DNA of 64,000 bases, taken from contig NC_079873.1 of assembly GCF_023065955.2 (NCBI RefSeq), forward strand, positions 6,028,566-6,092,565, read 5' to 3'. Numbering within the stretch: position 1 is the first letter of the stretch; each line of letters starts with the position of its first letter. The position numbers and the translations under genes are program-made. The stretch comes from Ursus arctos. Lineage: Eukaryota; Chordata; Mammalia; Carnivora; Ursidae. A model generated the notes under the pieces. It worked only from the letters and a program-made list of their open reading frames with translations, had not been told where the DNA came from and did not search any database. Shown here one piece after another: positions 1 to 11,410 of the stretch.

Positions 1-54
1 ATTATATAAAACAAAATTAAAGTTACTACAATGTACCTGTATGTTTATAGACCA
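1..54 (+). repeat. Direct repeat, copy A (pairs with 1168-1219)
   Basis: The first 54 bases match 1168-1219 in the same orientation. The right-hand 26 bases (29-54 and 1194-1219) are identical and the left part aligns with a few mismatches and two missing bases. Beyond the right edge the two copies diverge at once. The left extent of copy A is cut by the window edge. Confidence 0.8.
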
Positions 55-1167
55 GAGAAAATATCTTTTAAAATGACAGAGAAATAAAAACTCTTTCAGA
101 CAAACAAAAACCAAGAACATTTATTACCAGCAGACTGGAGATACAACAAACATCAAAGTTCTTCAGATAAAAGGAGCATGATAACAAATAGAAACTTGGT
201 TCTAAACAAAGAAATAAAGATTTCTAGAAATGGACACATTAAAAATAAATATAGAAGATATTTTTCTTGTTTTTAATTGCTTTAAAAGACCATAGATTTT
301 CTAAAGCAAAAATAGAAGCACTATATCGTGTGTTTATAGCATCTGTAAAACAAAATGTATTCCAAAAATAGCATAAAGATGGGAGGGAGAAAGCGGGTAT
401 ACTGTTGTAAGGTCTTTATACCAGTTGAAGTATTATATTTGTAGGCAGATTGTAACTAATTAAAGAAGTATATTGTTAACCATAGATAAGCAAAAAGAAG
501 TTTTAAGGTATTAATAAAACAATGGCAGAGATAAAATTGAATCATAGAAAATAATTTCTCAAGATCAATAAGATAATTGATATACCATAAATTAAGGAGA
601 AATGGAGCCTTCTTAAATGCAAAAAAAATGTTTTAAACATAAAGAAGCATAGAAACCAAAGATCAAGTCTAGGCTCTAAGTATTTCCAGTAATATTCACC
701 AATAAAATGCAAAGACTAACCATCTGTCTTTTAAAAATTAGGTTAAACAATTAGAACAAACACTAATTACAGACATGATTGAAGATTTGGAAGCATAAGC
801 TGTGACATAGAGTAACTCCTGTTTAGAGAACAAGCTATCTAATCAAGGACTTCACATTATCCATCCAGCAGCTTAAGCTATTGATTCAAATTCAGCTTCA
901 CATTGAATTACTCATTCCTGGCCTGCATTTTTAACACTTTGTTCTCTTTGACCTTTAATTGCTGATTCAAAAGGGAAAGCTTCACTAGAAAAACTTAATA
1001 AAAGCAATTTCATTTCATTTCATTTTAGTCTCTCGAACCTGGGTCAAATAGATCAGTACAAAACTAAAAGGTCGATTTGGCTTATTAGCATGATAGGAAC
1101 ATCTTCCAGAAGAGAAAAATCAGTCCTAAAATAATCCCTAAAAAAACCTGAAGTAACTCAATCCCCA

Positions 1168-1219
1168 TTATATAAAAAAAATCAAATTTATGACAATGTA
1201 CCTGTATGTTTATAGACCA
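1168..1219 (+). repeat. Direct repeat, copy B (pairs with 1-54)
   Basis: Second copy of the repeat that opens the window, about 1.17 kb downstream. Sequence to its left is 'cctgaagtaactcaatcccc' and to its right 'agatttagttataac', neither found next to copy A. Confidence 0.8.
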
Positions 1220-1983
1220 AGATTTAGTTATAACTTCACTTCTTATAAAAAGAATGTACTGTTACCATCTTTCTCCACTTCTTGATTCTCCCCAGGAATG
1301 GTTATTAGTTATTCTATGTAACATATCCGTGCCTGGGATCAGAAGACTTCTTGATCTCTAAAGATATTTATACATCTACATATGTAATTCTGATTCTGAA
1401 TTAAATATTATAAAATTATTTCCATTACAATAACAATAAATTGAAGCAGCAACGTAGTGTGTCACAATAAACAGTGTAAGAACAAAAGATTCATTAAATT
1501 TCCAAAATTGTCTTTCAATGCGTCTACTTAAGACATAGTTATAAAAAGGCCAACTTCAAATATTCATTTGGTACTTTTTTTTTTTTTCAAGTAAGACCTT
1601 TCTGAAACTCAGCATGTCACAAAAATTGCATTCCATTTCGAGGCTTCTGAGTTTTCTGTTGACCCATCAGCAAATACTTATGTTATGACTGTGTCTACAC
1701 AAACACTTTAGGTTGAGAAGACTTCATAGAGATGACAAGATGTGGAATGTACCCCACATCACACTCCCTCCCTAGTTCGATCATTATTTAGGTTGAATGA
1801 TGTGTGAAACTGCCAACTGGACTTGCTTTCATCTACAAAAATGGTAGTTTCATAAGGTTCAACTGAATAGCCTTATGACCTGGATAAGTAACATAACATC
1901 TTTCTTGTTTCTTCTTCTCTAAAACTAAATTGTTGACTTATTGGATCATCTCTGAGATATTGTCATAAAAATATACGTACATA

Positions 1984-2172
1984 GGGGGCACCAGGGTGGC
2001 ACAGTCAGTTGAGCACCCAACTCTTGGTTTCAGCTTGGGTCATGGTCTTGGGATCATGGGATCAAGCCCTGCATCTGGCTATCAGCATGGAGTCTGCTTG
2101 GGACTCTCTCTCCCTCTCCCTCTGGCCCCCACCAACGCACGCACACACACTCTCTCTAATAAAAAAATAAAT
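1984..2172 (+). mobile_element. Can-SINE (SINEC), plus orientation
   Basis: The tRNA-related head ('ggcaccagggtggcacagtc'), the 'gggatcatgggatcaagcc' B-box region, the CT-rich 3' part and an A/T-rich tail identify a carnivore SINE. Several substitutions make it an older copy. Its tail leads directly into the TA microsatellite. Confidence 0.9.
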
Positions 2173-2331
2173 CATATATACATATATATATGTATTATTA
2201 TATATATATACATAATCATACATACATACATATATATACATATATATATGTGTATATATATATATGTGTATATATATATGTATTTAGGTACCAGAAGGCA
2301 TGTATGTGTGTATATATATATATATATATCA
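2165..2331. repeat. Compound TA/TATG/CATA microsatellite
   Basis: Alternating purine-pyrimidine runs (ta, tatg, cata, tgta) continue from the SINE tail, with one non-repeat interruption around 2283-2305. The open frames read from it (Tyr/Ile-rich) are artefacts of the repeat. Confidence 0.9.
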
Positions 2332-4350
2332 TGAAAAAATCACAGAAGGTGAAGACATCAACCCAAGAAGTTGACAGTCTAATCTGGGGAGGTAAAATAC
2401 CTATAAATGAAAATCCTAAATACCACATATCAGGCCAGAGAATAAAATGCCCTAAACTGATTTTTTAAAATATTTTTCATAGAATTTCTGATCAGATAAA
2501 GGAGACAAGAAAAAATCCTGAAATTTACCTTATCCTAATGAGGCAATTTCTGTTAAGATAAATGAGGTCACATCACAATCATCACTATTTCAGTCATCAT
2601 CTTTGGGAAGTACTGAGGATTATTTTTCAAAGCTGGGTTGTCTGGTTACCACATGCCAGTGTAAACAGTTGAGATTATTGGTAGCACTTACATAACTTAC
2701 ATAATCCCCTGTTTTCTTGATACACCCAAGACCACAAAATAACACTATTCCCAGACCTGCCTAAACAACCCATTGTCTTGATAAATCCAAAAGCACAGAA
2801 TATACTTTCCCAGGACTTATCTTTGTAGGGAGATTACCTCCAAAAACTAATAATACTTTATCTTACCAGAATCACTTTCTTACTCCACCCCAATTCTGTT
2901 TGTCATTTTCCTTTTCTTGTCACCAACCCAAGTGTCTGTTACATCTACAGTTTCTGCTAATTGGGAATTCTTGCAGCAAGCTCCTGAGGTCACAAAAAGA
3001 GGCCAACCATTTCTATCTCCCACCTTTTTATCTACTGAAAACAGACTCAATAGAATTTCCTCACCAAGGTAAAAAGGTGAATAAATCATCTGCTAATGGG
3101 CTCACCTTTGAAAGGAAGGGAGGGAGAAAGGAACATGATTTCAGTGATGCTTAACAGAAGAATGAACACAAGTAGTACTTTGCTCAAGAAGTCCACAGAG
3201 GAGAGCTATTTAAATATACACATCTTCTTCCTTTTCCTCCCTTTATTGTTTCCTAGCATGTCAAAATTTAGGGAAACTTAACACTAATAAAATTCTACAA
3301 GAATACATTTGCCTAAGATATCTGTCCCTACTAATAAATAACCTCACCCAATTAACTCCAGTGCCTTCCACAAATATGACACTTTCGTATGTAAGCCATG
3401 ACATGAAAAACTCTGGAACACTCTGAAGTATTCTGAGGATGGCAACTTATATCACCCATGGGATGATTTACCTTTAAAATAGTTCAGTATAAGACAGAGC
3501 GATGTATGAGCACAAGTCTCTTGAGCTTGGCACACGCATTGCACAAGCTTTAATCCACACACTAGAGATGGTTCCTTAGCATAATCAGGAATTCAAACTT
3601 CAGAGGCAGCTTTCAGATATTTCAAAACTGTCAAAATGGATACCATGAGGCACATCAACTGAAGACATGAGTATTCTTCATGTCTTCATATGTATTTAGA
3701 TACCAGGAGGCATAAAAATTAGCAAGCTGGCCAGGAGAATTGCTTCAGGGCAGGACTCGAGATGTGAATCCCCTCACTGTTCCATCACTTGACATTAAGG
3801 AGAAACCTATAGTAATCTGCCTCTGCGATCCAATAGTCTGGTTCTGCCTTAAAAGTACCAGTGTGTAAAAATGATAAACCATTATAATAAAGAAAGCATA
3901 GAAGACCAGTCATTTAGGAAAGTACAGAGAGAAACACTAACAGATTGCATTACATTATTGGGTGAAATCAGATGGTAGAAGAAAAAGAAGGGGAAGGAAG
4001 AAAAACTTGCCATTTTTTCATTAAAGTAGAAAAAAACAAGTAAGTGATGTTTAAAGAAACAAAGGATTAAATGTATTCTGTAAAGGTAAGCATTAAAACA
4101 AAAATATACACGTTCTAAGACAGAGAAGTATGTACCAAAAGCAAAGTCTACATAGGGAAAGACTTTTTTTAAAAGGCTATTAAAATGGAAAACATAAAAT
4201 AATTTGAGAGCAATACTCGTTAATAAATGTAAACGCAGTCAATGCTTGATAAACACATACTCTAAACCATACTCTCTAAAATCTATTGCTACATAAACAC
4301 CAACTCCAAACTTATGGCTTAATATCATCATTTACCATTTTTTAAATCTG
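2332..4350. other. Non-coding sequence with one weak exon candidate
   Basis: No transposon is confidently recognised in 2332-4350. The only item worth separate mention is the splice-flanked open segment at 2951-3068. A short piece at 3686-3711 resembles 2278-2303 but is too short to classify. Confidence 0.4.
2951..3068 (+). CDS. Weak candidate internal exon, unidentified protein
   Basis: What is seen: a pyrimidine-rich tract followed by 'tctgttacatctacag' (acceptor ending at 2950), 118 bases, then 'caccaag|gtaaaaagg' (donor at 3069). Reading from base 2953, the segment is open throughout. It would translate to a mixed, non-repetitive peptide beginning SANWEFLQQAPEVTKRG. It would enter with two bases of a split codon and leave with two. 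The other two frames look like chance. No partner exon in matching phase was found nearby and I do not recognise the peptide. A 118-base open frame can easily arise by chance, so this is only a candidate. Confidence 0.2.
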
Positions 4351-4359
4351 TTACTATTA

Positions 4360-4790
4360 TGATTTACTGTTGTATAGGTAAACCATGCTCTGTTGGGGTC
4401 CTTCGTGTGGCTGTAGGCAAGCTGTGACTGGAGCTCAGTGGAGCAGGGTTTCTCCCCGTCACGTCTTGCTTCTCAGCTGGAAGTCTGAACACCTAAGGGC
4501 TGGTCAGCCATGTAATTCTCTCCAAGAGCCTTGCTACAAGGTTAGCTTGGGATTCCTCAAAACATGGTGGCCCCAAAACAATCTTCTTATAGCACAGCTG
4601 ACTTCTCAAGAGTGAGTATTTTAAGTAGGTGAAAGTGGCAGACTTCATTTGACCCGGCTTTAGAAGTCATACAGCATAACTTCCACCACAGTCTACTGGA
4701 CAAAGGCAAGCACCAAGGCCAGCCCAGAATCACCAAGGCCAGCCCAGAATCCAGAGGAAGAGATCACAGGAGGTAAATACCAGGCAGCAT
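4360..4790 (-). mobile_element. LTR-like remnant (MaLR/MLT1-type), minus orientation
   Basis: The order 'cttatggctta', 'gctgtaggcaagctgtgactgg', 'ctactggacaaaggcaag' and 'aaggccagcccagaatcc' follows the reverse complement of the common MaLR-type LTR layout. The match is from memory and diverged, so the subfamily is not assigned. Confidence 0.4.
4711..4750 (+). repeat. Two exact tandem copies of a 20-bp unit
   Basis: The unit 'caccaaggccagcccagaat' occurs twice in succession at 4711-4730 and 4731-4750, inside the LTR-like remnant. Confidence 0.95.
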
Positions 4791-4869
4791 GGTTCATTGA
4801 CAGTTAGGGCCACCTACTAACAACCATGCACAGGACTCAACGTGTTTCAAAGAGGTAAAACAGAAAAGA

Positions 4870-5195
4870 ATGACCAAGATGTCAGATAAATGCCCACAAA
4901 AAGAAAGCATAACTCACCATCTGAATAAAGAGGATAGAATTTGGCAAAATGATATAAACAAAACAAAGAAGGATACTTCATAATACTAAAGGTTGAGTTC
5001 TTAGGAAATATATAATAACTGTAAATATTAATATGTCAAATAAATACCTTTCATAAAACAGAAATTACACATAACAAAAACATGCCAGGAGTCAGAAATA
5101 ATTCATTTCCTCTGGTCCATGAAAGAGCAACTCTATCTTTAAAGACCTCATTAACGTGATTAAAAAGACATCAAACTGGCAACCAGAAACAGGAA
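4870..5195 (+). mobile_element. Old L1 body, first segment (ORF2 endonuclease region)
   Basis: The segment 'aaaacaaagaaggatacttcataatactaaagg' region (4955-4990) resembles the L1 endonuclease stretch that reads DKEGHYI in intact elements. Many stops and shifts are present. It is the 5' part of an old L1 whose later parts follow after several insertions. Confidence 0.5.
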
Positions 5196-5207
5196 ACACC
5201 ATCTTTT

Positions 5208-5383
5208 TAATATTTTTTCAGATTTTATTTATTTATTTGAGAGAGAGTACAAGTGGGGTGGGGAGGAGCAGAGGGAGCGGGAGAAGCAGGATCCCCACTG
5301 AGCAGGGAGCCCAACGCAGGGCTTGATCCCAGAACCCTGAGATCATGACCTGAGCCAAAGGCAGACACTTAACCGACTGAACT
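5208..5383 (-). mobile_element. Can-SINE, minus orientation, with target-site duplication
   Basis: The reverse complement of the SINE is seen: 'agattttatttatttatttg', then the 'gagcagggagcccaacgcag' and 'gatcatgacctgagccaaag' blocks. A 12-base duplication 'acaccatctttt' flanks it at 5196-5207 and 5384-5395. Confidence 0.95.
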
Positions 5384-5496
5384 ACACCATCTTTTCAACT
5401 CCCTGTGTGGCAGTCACAAAAAAAACCACCACATATTCACCCATTAATAAGACCTCAACTTATTTTTAAAAATAGAAGTAGTACAGAAAACATTCC

Positions 5497-5703
5497 TTTT
5501 TTTTTTTTTTTAAGATTTTATTTATTTATTTGACAGAGAGAGAGACAGCCAGCGAGAGAGGGAACACAAGCAGGGGGAGTGGGAGAGGAAGAAGCAGGCT
5601 CCCAGTGGAGCAGCGAGCCCGACGCGGGGCTCGATCCCAGGACCCTGGGATCACGCCCTGGGCCAAAGGCAGATGCTTAACGACTGAGCCACCCAGGCGC
5701 CCC
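5497..5703 (-). mobile_element. Can-SINE, bear-type variant, minus orientation
   Basis: A poly-T run, then 'aagattttatttatttatttg', 'gacagccagcgagagaggga', 'acaagcagggggagtgggag' and the 'gccacccaggcgccccc' end show a reverse-oriented SINE of the young variant. The flanks 'agaaaacattc' (5485-5495) and 'agaaagcattc' (5705-5715) are a slightly diverged target duplication. Confidence 0.95.
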
Positions 5704-5715
5704 CAGAAAGCATTC

Positions 5716-5886
5716 TTTAATCAGAATGTGAATAAAAGCAGGATAACAAAATCAAAAATACAAAAGCTCTGCGGCTAAAAATTTAAAACAACTTTGACTC
5801 TTTCAGTCACAAAGGAAATTCAAACTGGAAATGCAGAGTTTCTAGAAAACAAAGATAATAAAACCACTATTTATAAGACCCTATGC
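5716..5886 (+). mobile_element. Old L1 body, second segment
   Basis: Between the SINE and the young L1 fragment the plus strand reads ENKDNKTTIYK in one frame. This resembles the L1 ORF2 stretch just before the 'LWDTAKAVLRG' motif. The continuation resumes at about 6490 ('tggaacacactcaaaggtga'). Confidence 0.55.
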
Positions 5887-6489
5887 CCCAAAGATACAGA
5901 CGTAGTGAAGAGAAGGGCCATATGCACCCCAGTGTTCATAGCAGCATTGTCCACAATAGCTAAATCGTGGAAGGAGCCAAGATGCCCTTCAACAGATGAA
6001 TGGATTAAGAAGTTGTGGTCCATATATACAATGGAATATTACTTAGCTATCAGAAAGATCGAATTCTCAACATTTGCTGCAACATGGACGGCACTGGAGG
6101 AGATAATGCTAAGTGAAATAAGTCAAGCAGAGAAAGACAACTATCGTATGATTTCTCTCATCTATGGAACATAAGAACTAGGAAGATCGGTAGGAGAAGA
6201 AAGGGATAAAGAAAGGGGGGGTAATCAGAAGGGGGAGTGAAGCATGAGAGACTATGGAGTCTGGGAAACAAACTGAGGGCTTCAGAGGGGAGGGGGGTGG
6301 GAATGGGATAGGCTGGTGATGGGTAGTAAGGAGGGCACGTATTGCATGGTGCACTGGGTGTTATATGCAACTAATGAATCACTGAACTTTACATCAAAAA
6401 CCAGGGATGTACTGTATGGTGACTAACATAATAAAATAAAAAAATATTATTATAATTAAAAAAATAATAAAGTTTTATGAAAAAAACAA
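5887..6489 (+). mobile_element. Young 5'-truncated L1: ORF2 C-terminus and 3' UTR
   Basis: From 'ccccaaagatacagacgtag' onward this matches, in opposite orientation, the 3' end of the long L1 at 59832-64000. It covers the last ~95 codons of ORF2 (ending ISLIYGT, stop at 6172-6174), the G-rich 3' UTR with the 'actgagggcttcagagggga' block, then an A-rich tail from 6430. It inserted into an old L1. The flanks 'accctatg' before and 'tccctatg' after look like a decayed target duplication. A 126-codon frame from 5794 runs from old into young L1 and is not a gene. Confidence 0.85.
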
Positions 6490-7413
6490 AAGGTCCCTAT
6501 GGAACACACTCAAAGGTGATATCAGAAGAAAATCTGTATCTTAAATATTTATTGTTCTTAAATATTTGTTCTTAATAAAGAATGAAAACAAATAATTTAA
6601 ACATCATGTTTAAACACTTAGAGAATAATGAAAGAAACCAAAGGAAATCAGGAAGAACCAATAAAGATTAAGAGGGAAATCAAATCAGGTACAAACACAA
6701 AACAATTAATACATAAATATAAAAGTTTAAAAAAATTAAAAAGACAAATTACCCACCTCAATTTAAGAGGAGAGTGTATAAAACTAAAAAAAAAAAAAAA
6801 AATGAGGATGCTCATGGGTTCAGAGGAAATGAAAAGAATCGTAATATACTTCTTAACCCTATGTAAATAAATTTTAAGACCCTGATAAAATGAGTAATTT
6901 CTAGGAAAATATAAAATGTCAAAATTGATAAAAGATACAAAACCAGATCTTTTGAATGGAAGTAATGTAGAAAACAGCAAGAGCTAGTCACTAAACAAAT
7001 AACAGGCAGAGGGTTTGATGACAAATTCTGCCGATTCTTGCAGACAGACCCAACATTCTCTGAACTGTTCTTGGGCACAGAAATAGAAGGAAAACTTCAC
7101 AATTCTTTTTATGAAGTAAATATAATACTGACTCCAAAGTCTGAGAAAGATAACAAATTATCTTATTTATAAATAGTAATAGAAAAATTCCAGTCAAGTA
7201 TTAGCACCCCAATCCAACAGCAGGTTAATTCAATAATACAACATAATCAAACATATTTTCTTCCAGAAATAAAAGGATGATTAAATATGAAGCATACATT
7301 TCCTCATATTATGGTTCTAAGTAGAAAAAAGTAAATGATCATCTCTATAGACACTGAAAGGACATATTCCAAAATTCGAACATCATTCTTTATCAAAACA
7401 ACCCAATACAATA

Positions 7414-7630
7414 GGGCCACCTGGATGGCTCAGTCAGCTAAGCATCTGACTCTTGATTTCAGCTCAGGGCATGATCTCAGGGTCACAGGATTGTGCCCGA
7501 GTCAGGCTCTGCACTCACCACACAGTCTACTTGAGATTCTCTCTTTCCTTCTCCCTGTGCCCCTTGTCCTGTTTGCGAGCATACTCTCTCTCTCTTTCTC
7601 TCTCAAAATAAATAAACAAAATATTTTTTT
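7414..7630 (+). mobile_element. Can-SINE, plus orientation
   Basis: The head 'gccacctggatggctcagtc', the block 'cagctcagggcatgatctca', the CT-rich part and the tail 'aaaataaataaacaaaatat' identify a diverged SINE inside the old L1. Confidence 0.9.
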
Positions 7631-7968
7631 ATAAAATAGAAATAGAAAATATTTCTATATATAAATATAAAAAATATTCTTTATAAAATAGAAATAGAAA
7701 GATATTCCTTAACTTGGTAATATGTAATAAACTTATTCTGAATATTACTGGTGATGAAAAAGAAACATGTGCCCCTGCCAACACTACTATATAATATCTT
7801 ACTGGCAATATTACCCAATTCAATGATAAGGGGGGAAAATGCTAGGCATAAAGTTAAATAATGAAAGTAAAATAATCCTTATTTACAGATGTGATTGTAT
7901 ACCAGGAAAAGGTATGAGAATTAACAAACTACACAAACTAAAAGAGAACTTAGAAATCAAAAGCTTTT

Positions 7969-8159
7969 GGGGCGCCTGGGTGGCTCAGGTGGGTAAGCAT
8001 CTGGCTCGGGTCATGATCTTAGGGTCATGAGATCGAGCCCCACATCAGTCTCCGTGCTCAGCACATAGTCAGCTTGAGGTTCTCGCTCTCCCTCTGCCCC
8101 TCCCCCGGTCTCTCTCTTTCTCCCTCTCTGAAAATTAAAAAAAATAAACTTTTAAAAAA
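7969..8159 (+). mobile_element. Can-SINE, plus orientation, with target-site duplication
   Basis: A complete head ('gcgcctgggtggctcaggtg'), CT-rich part and A-rich tail are present. The 13-base duplication reads 'atcaaaagctttt' at 7956-7968 and 'atcaatagctttt' at 8160-8172. It inserted into the old L1. Confidence 0.95.
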
Positions 8160-8990
8160 ATCAATAGCTTTTAAATTCATAAAAAAGCAACTTAGAAAAA
8201 ATAGCAGCTTAAACAATCGCACGACTGCAGTAAAAGGTAAAGTATCTAGGAACACACAGAAGTGTGAACATTTATTAGAAGGAAATGTGAAAAGTCCACT
8301 GACAGACACAAAAAGGGCTTGAGCAAATGGAAGTAACACACTGTGCTCTCATCTAGGAAGAGTCAACATTGTAAAGATGTCAGTCCACCCTAAGCTGTTT
8401 ACAAATTTAACATCTCAATAAAAATGCCAGCTTTGGGAGGGAGAGGGGCACAGACTGGTGGAGAGCAATTAGGCAAGCTGATTCCCATGGTTGTGTGCAA
8501 AGATAAACGGAAGAGGCAAGAAAACCTTAAACCAGAAAAAAAAAGGGGGGGGACTCCAACCCTCTCAGACATGAAAACATGTTGTGAAACTACAGAAATG
8601 AACACATGAAGAGACTGATTAATGGAACTAAAAAGACTCCAGATATAGAGCCAATACATAAGGGGATTTAGCACATGATAAAGGTGTCACTTGGAATTAA
8701 CAGAGAAGAACAGACCCTTCCATAAACAATGCCAAGATACGCGTTAGCCATTACGTACTGAACCTACAGCTCACACCACGCAGTAGGATGAATTCCAAAT
8801 GGAGCAGAGACTGACCTCTAAAAAAATTAAACCATAAAAGTTCTAGAGAAAAAACATGACTAAATATTTTCATAAACTGAGAGAAGGGGAGGCCTTTTTA
8901 CTCAGATATAAACAAGAAGACATAAAACAAAACATTATTGACTTTACCTATATAAAAATAGAAATCCTCCTTAAGGCAACCCCCCTCCTT

Positions 8991-10955
8991 TTTTTTTTTT
9001 TCTTTCTCTTTAAACATTTTGTGGGGTTCTTTTGTTTGTTTGCTCTCCGCTTGCTTAGAAAGCTAACGTCTCAAGTGCAAATAGACAGATTTCTGGTGAG
9101 CTCAACTTTCTAACCACTCTGTGAAAGAATCACATAATGAGGCATCTGCCATATCTTGCTCCTGTCCGTTTACATGGAGTCGTTAAGGCTTTCATGAGGT
9201 TATCCACTTAATAATCACTTGTTTTAGTCCCTTACTTCCTGGAGTCTGGACCACGCTGGAGTTGCTTGCTCACCCCCTCCTAGAGTGCAGGCACACTTCT
9301 AGGGTCCCTTGAGGCTCTCTCTTAAATGCCTCATTGGCTTTCAAATTGGGTGGTTGACCCATGCCTACACACTGGATTTCCTCAGACCCCTGCATAACCA
9401 GATGCCCCATTTATACAACTGTAACACCTACCCCATTGGGCCCTGGTTGGAGATAATCATCGTTCTCCTAGAACGATGCCTAGAGCCCCTGGCATTGGAG
9501 CTGTTAACTCCACAACTTGCAACTAATCCTTTCCAACCTGGAAGATACCACCCACTTAGTTCCCGATGCAGAGACCTTGCTGACTAACACTTCAAAAGTG
9601 GATTCAGGTAAGATCAGTACACCAAAGGCACGTTGCGGTACAGCTGTTTGTAACTAATCTAGACTCCAAATAAAATTCTTATTTCCCCAAAGGATTGTTT
9701 TTAATTGTGTGAGTAGCACCCCCAGGTTAAAAATAGACATCTACTGGCCACATAATCCTACCAAGAGCTGCTCCTGTTTCCTTTAGGAAGAGAAATGGAG
9801 GATCGATTCACTTGGCCATTTTATTCCTTAATTCCTTTCACAATTGGCATTGCCTCAGAGCTCCAAGGCATACCCAATATATTTTAACCAACTGTGAGTT
9901 CCTTCTACCTTCTTCCATGTAAGAGTCCATTCTCTAATTTTTTAGCTCCTGAATAGTATGAACCCAAATTATTTTCCCTTCCCATAAATTTCCTTCTAAT
10001 GAGAGTATCACCAATATAATGGACTACGTAACGGCCTAAGGGGGACCTTCATGTGTCCTATATCTTGTCCCCCTGACTTATGTGCAATTATTATCTCTTG
10101 GCATACCTGAGCCAGGTAGGCAAAGATATATTATGCCCCTCGTGACATGGAAGCAGTCTGACTCTAAGACATCGTAGTGATTGGACTGTGTGGCTGCCAC
10201 GTACATACCAGTGAAATTATTTATTTGGTGATGGGGACAATGTCCGAGTTTTCCATTTCTATTGCTTTACTTAGTAACAGAGACTCCATTATAAATCTCC
10301 CTAAGCCTGTAGTTTTTTCAATCACGAATTACACGGCTGTCGAGTCTTATGAATGACTCCTGTGTCTTTGAAACCTTTGATGATTTGCAGGTTTGCAAAT
10401 CTCTATTGCTAGCTATAGCTGTGAACTATGTACTTAGCACTGGGTCGTTTGACAGACTGTCCCTTGGCCTTATTCTTGATTATAAGTGTACTTATTTTCA
10501 TCCAAATGCAAAGGGTTTTCTCCAGAAAAAAAATATCCATTTAGAGATTGCATTTAAGTACATAGTAGAGTATTATAAAAGTATTATTAAAGAGATTGGT
10601 ATTATTAATGGCTTAAACAAGGTAAAAGTTATTTTATCTTTATTTGTTCTCCTGCACAAATTCCAGGCCGGCACAGTGGACTCGTTGCCTAAATCACCAG
10701 GGACTGAAGTTCCTTCTGTTGGTGAAAAACTGAGGCTGCAGCTTTTCTAGGTCAGGATCTCGGATTTCATGGGCAGGAACCATACACACTCCAGGCAGCC
10801 AAGGAAAGAAGAGAAGCTATGAACTTGGGTAGCTGCTAAGCCTCCAGAAGAGATGCAAATGTTCTTTCAGCTATAGAGTCTGTCCCGAATGATTTTACAA
10901 AACGAACCAAACTACAGACAGACACAACCTCAATGGTTCTCGAGAGAACCACCTG
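8991..10955. other. Unassigned sequence with two open frames of doubtful meaning
   Basis: No transposon is securely recognised. A frame at 9309-9587 (92 codons) is followed by a donor-like 'attcag|gtaagatc' at 9607. Another frame at 10349-10750 (133 codons) is unusually long for such AT-rich DNA. Neither shows a domain that I know. Both may be decayed retroviral or chance frames. Confidence 0.3.
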
Positions 10956-11410
10956 AGTGAACCATACTGAGTGAGGGAGAAAGGCCAATCTCAAAAGGTT
11001 CAATACTCTATGACTCCATTTATATAACATTCTAGAAATGACAAAATTGTAGAGATGGAAAGTAGATTAGGATTGCTAGGGTTTAGGGGATGGTAGGTGT
11101 GGCTATAAAACGGTAACATGAGGGAGCCTGGTGGTGATGGAAGAGTTCTGTCTTAATTGTGGTGGGAAGAGGAATCTACACATGTGATAAAAGACACAGA
11201 CACACAAATGAGTGTATGAAACACAGGAAATGTGAAGAAGGTCTGTGGATTGTACCAATGTCAATGTCCTGGTTTTGACATTGTACGAGAATTATTAGAG
11301 TAGATGTTGCCATGGGGGAAACTAGGGGAAGCATACATGGGACTTCTCAGTACAATTTTAATTCTTTTAACAATTTCTTGTGACTCTATTATTTTTTAAA
11401 TAAAGGAATT
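10956..11410 (+). mobile_element. Old L1M 3' end fragment, plus orientation
   Basis: The order 'tatgactccatttatataac', 'attctagaaatgacaaaatt', 'ggtggtgatggaagagttct', then the 3' UTR-like text up to 'ttaaataaaggaattt' matches the usual 3' end layout of ancient L1M elements. It is highly diverged. Confidence 0.6.

Larger units (their letters stand above)
1..1983. other. AT-rich non-coding sequence, no gene recognised
   Basis: I see no open frame with coding character, no splice-flanked exon and no transposon that I can name. The stretch is AT-rich with short A and T runs. The only structure I can support is the direct repeat listed separately. Confidence 0.5.
6490..8990 (+). mobile_element. 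Old L1 body, third segment (ORF2 RT and C-terminal part)
   Basis: Degenerate L1 ORF2 sequence continues here, broken by SINEs at 7414-7630 and 7969-8159. Recognisable pieces include the RT-side stretch at 7265-7400 and the connection-domain stretch at 8220-8985 ('agtatctaggaacacacaga', 'acatctcaataaaaatgcca', 'ctctagagaaaaaacatgac'-like text). Stops and shifts are frequent, so it is long dead. Confidence 0.6.

Noticed and set aside
1984..2060. tRNA-like heads of the SINEs as tRNA genes
   Set aside because: The SINE heads are tRNA-derived but lack an intact cloverleaf and are followed by SINE bodies; no true tRNA gene was seen.
2190..2468. Tyr/Ile-rich frames on both strands
   Set aside because: They are translations of the TA/TACA microsatellite.
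8058..8339. Frames read across Can-SINE copies here and at other SINE sites (for example 18407-18766, 31246-31455, 33982-34197)
   Set aside because: They share the same peptide (such as [20 protein letters not shown]) because the SINE is repeated; this is not a protein family.
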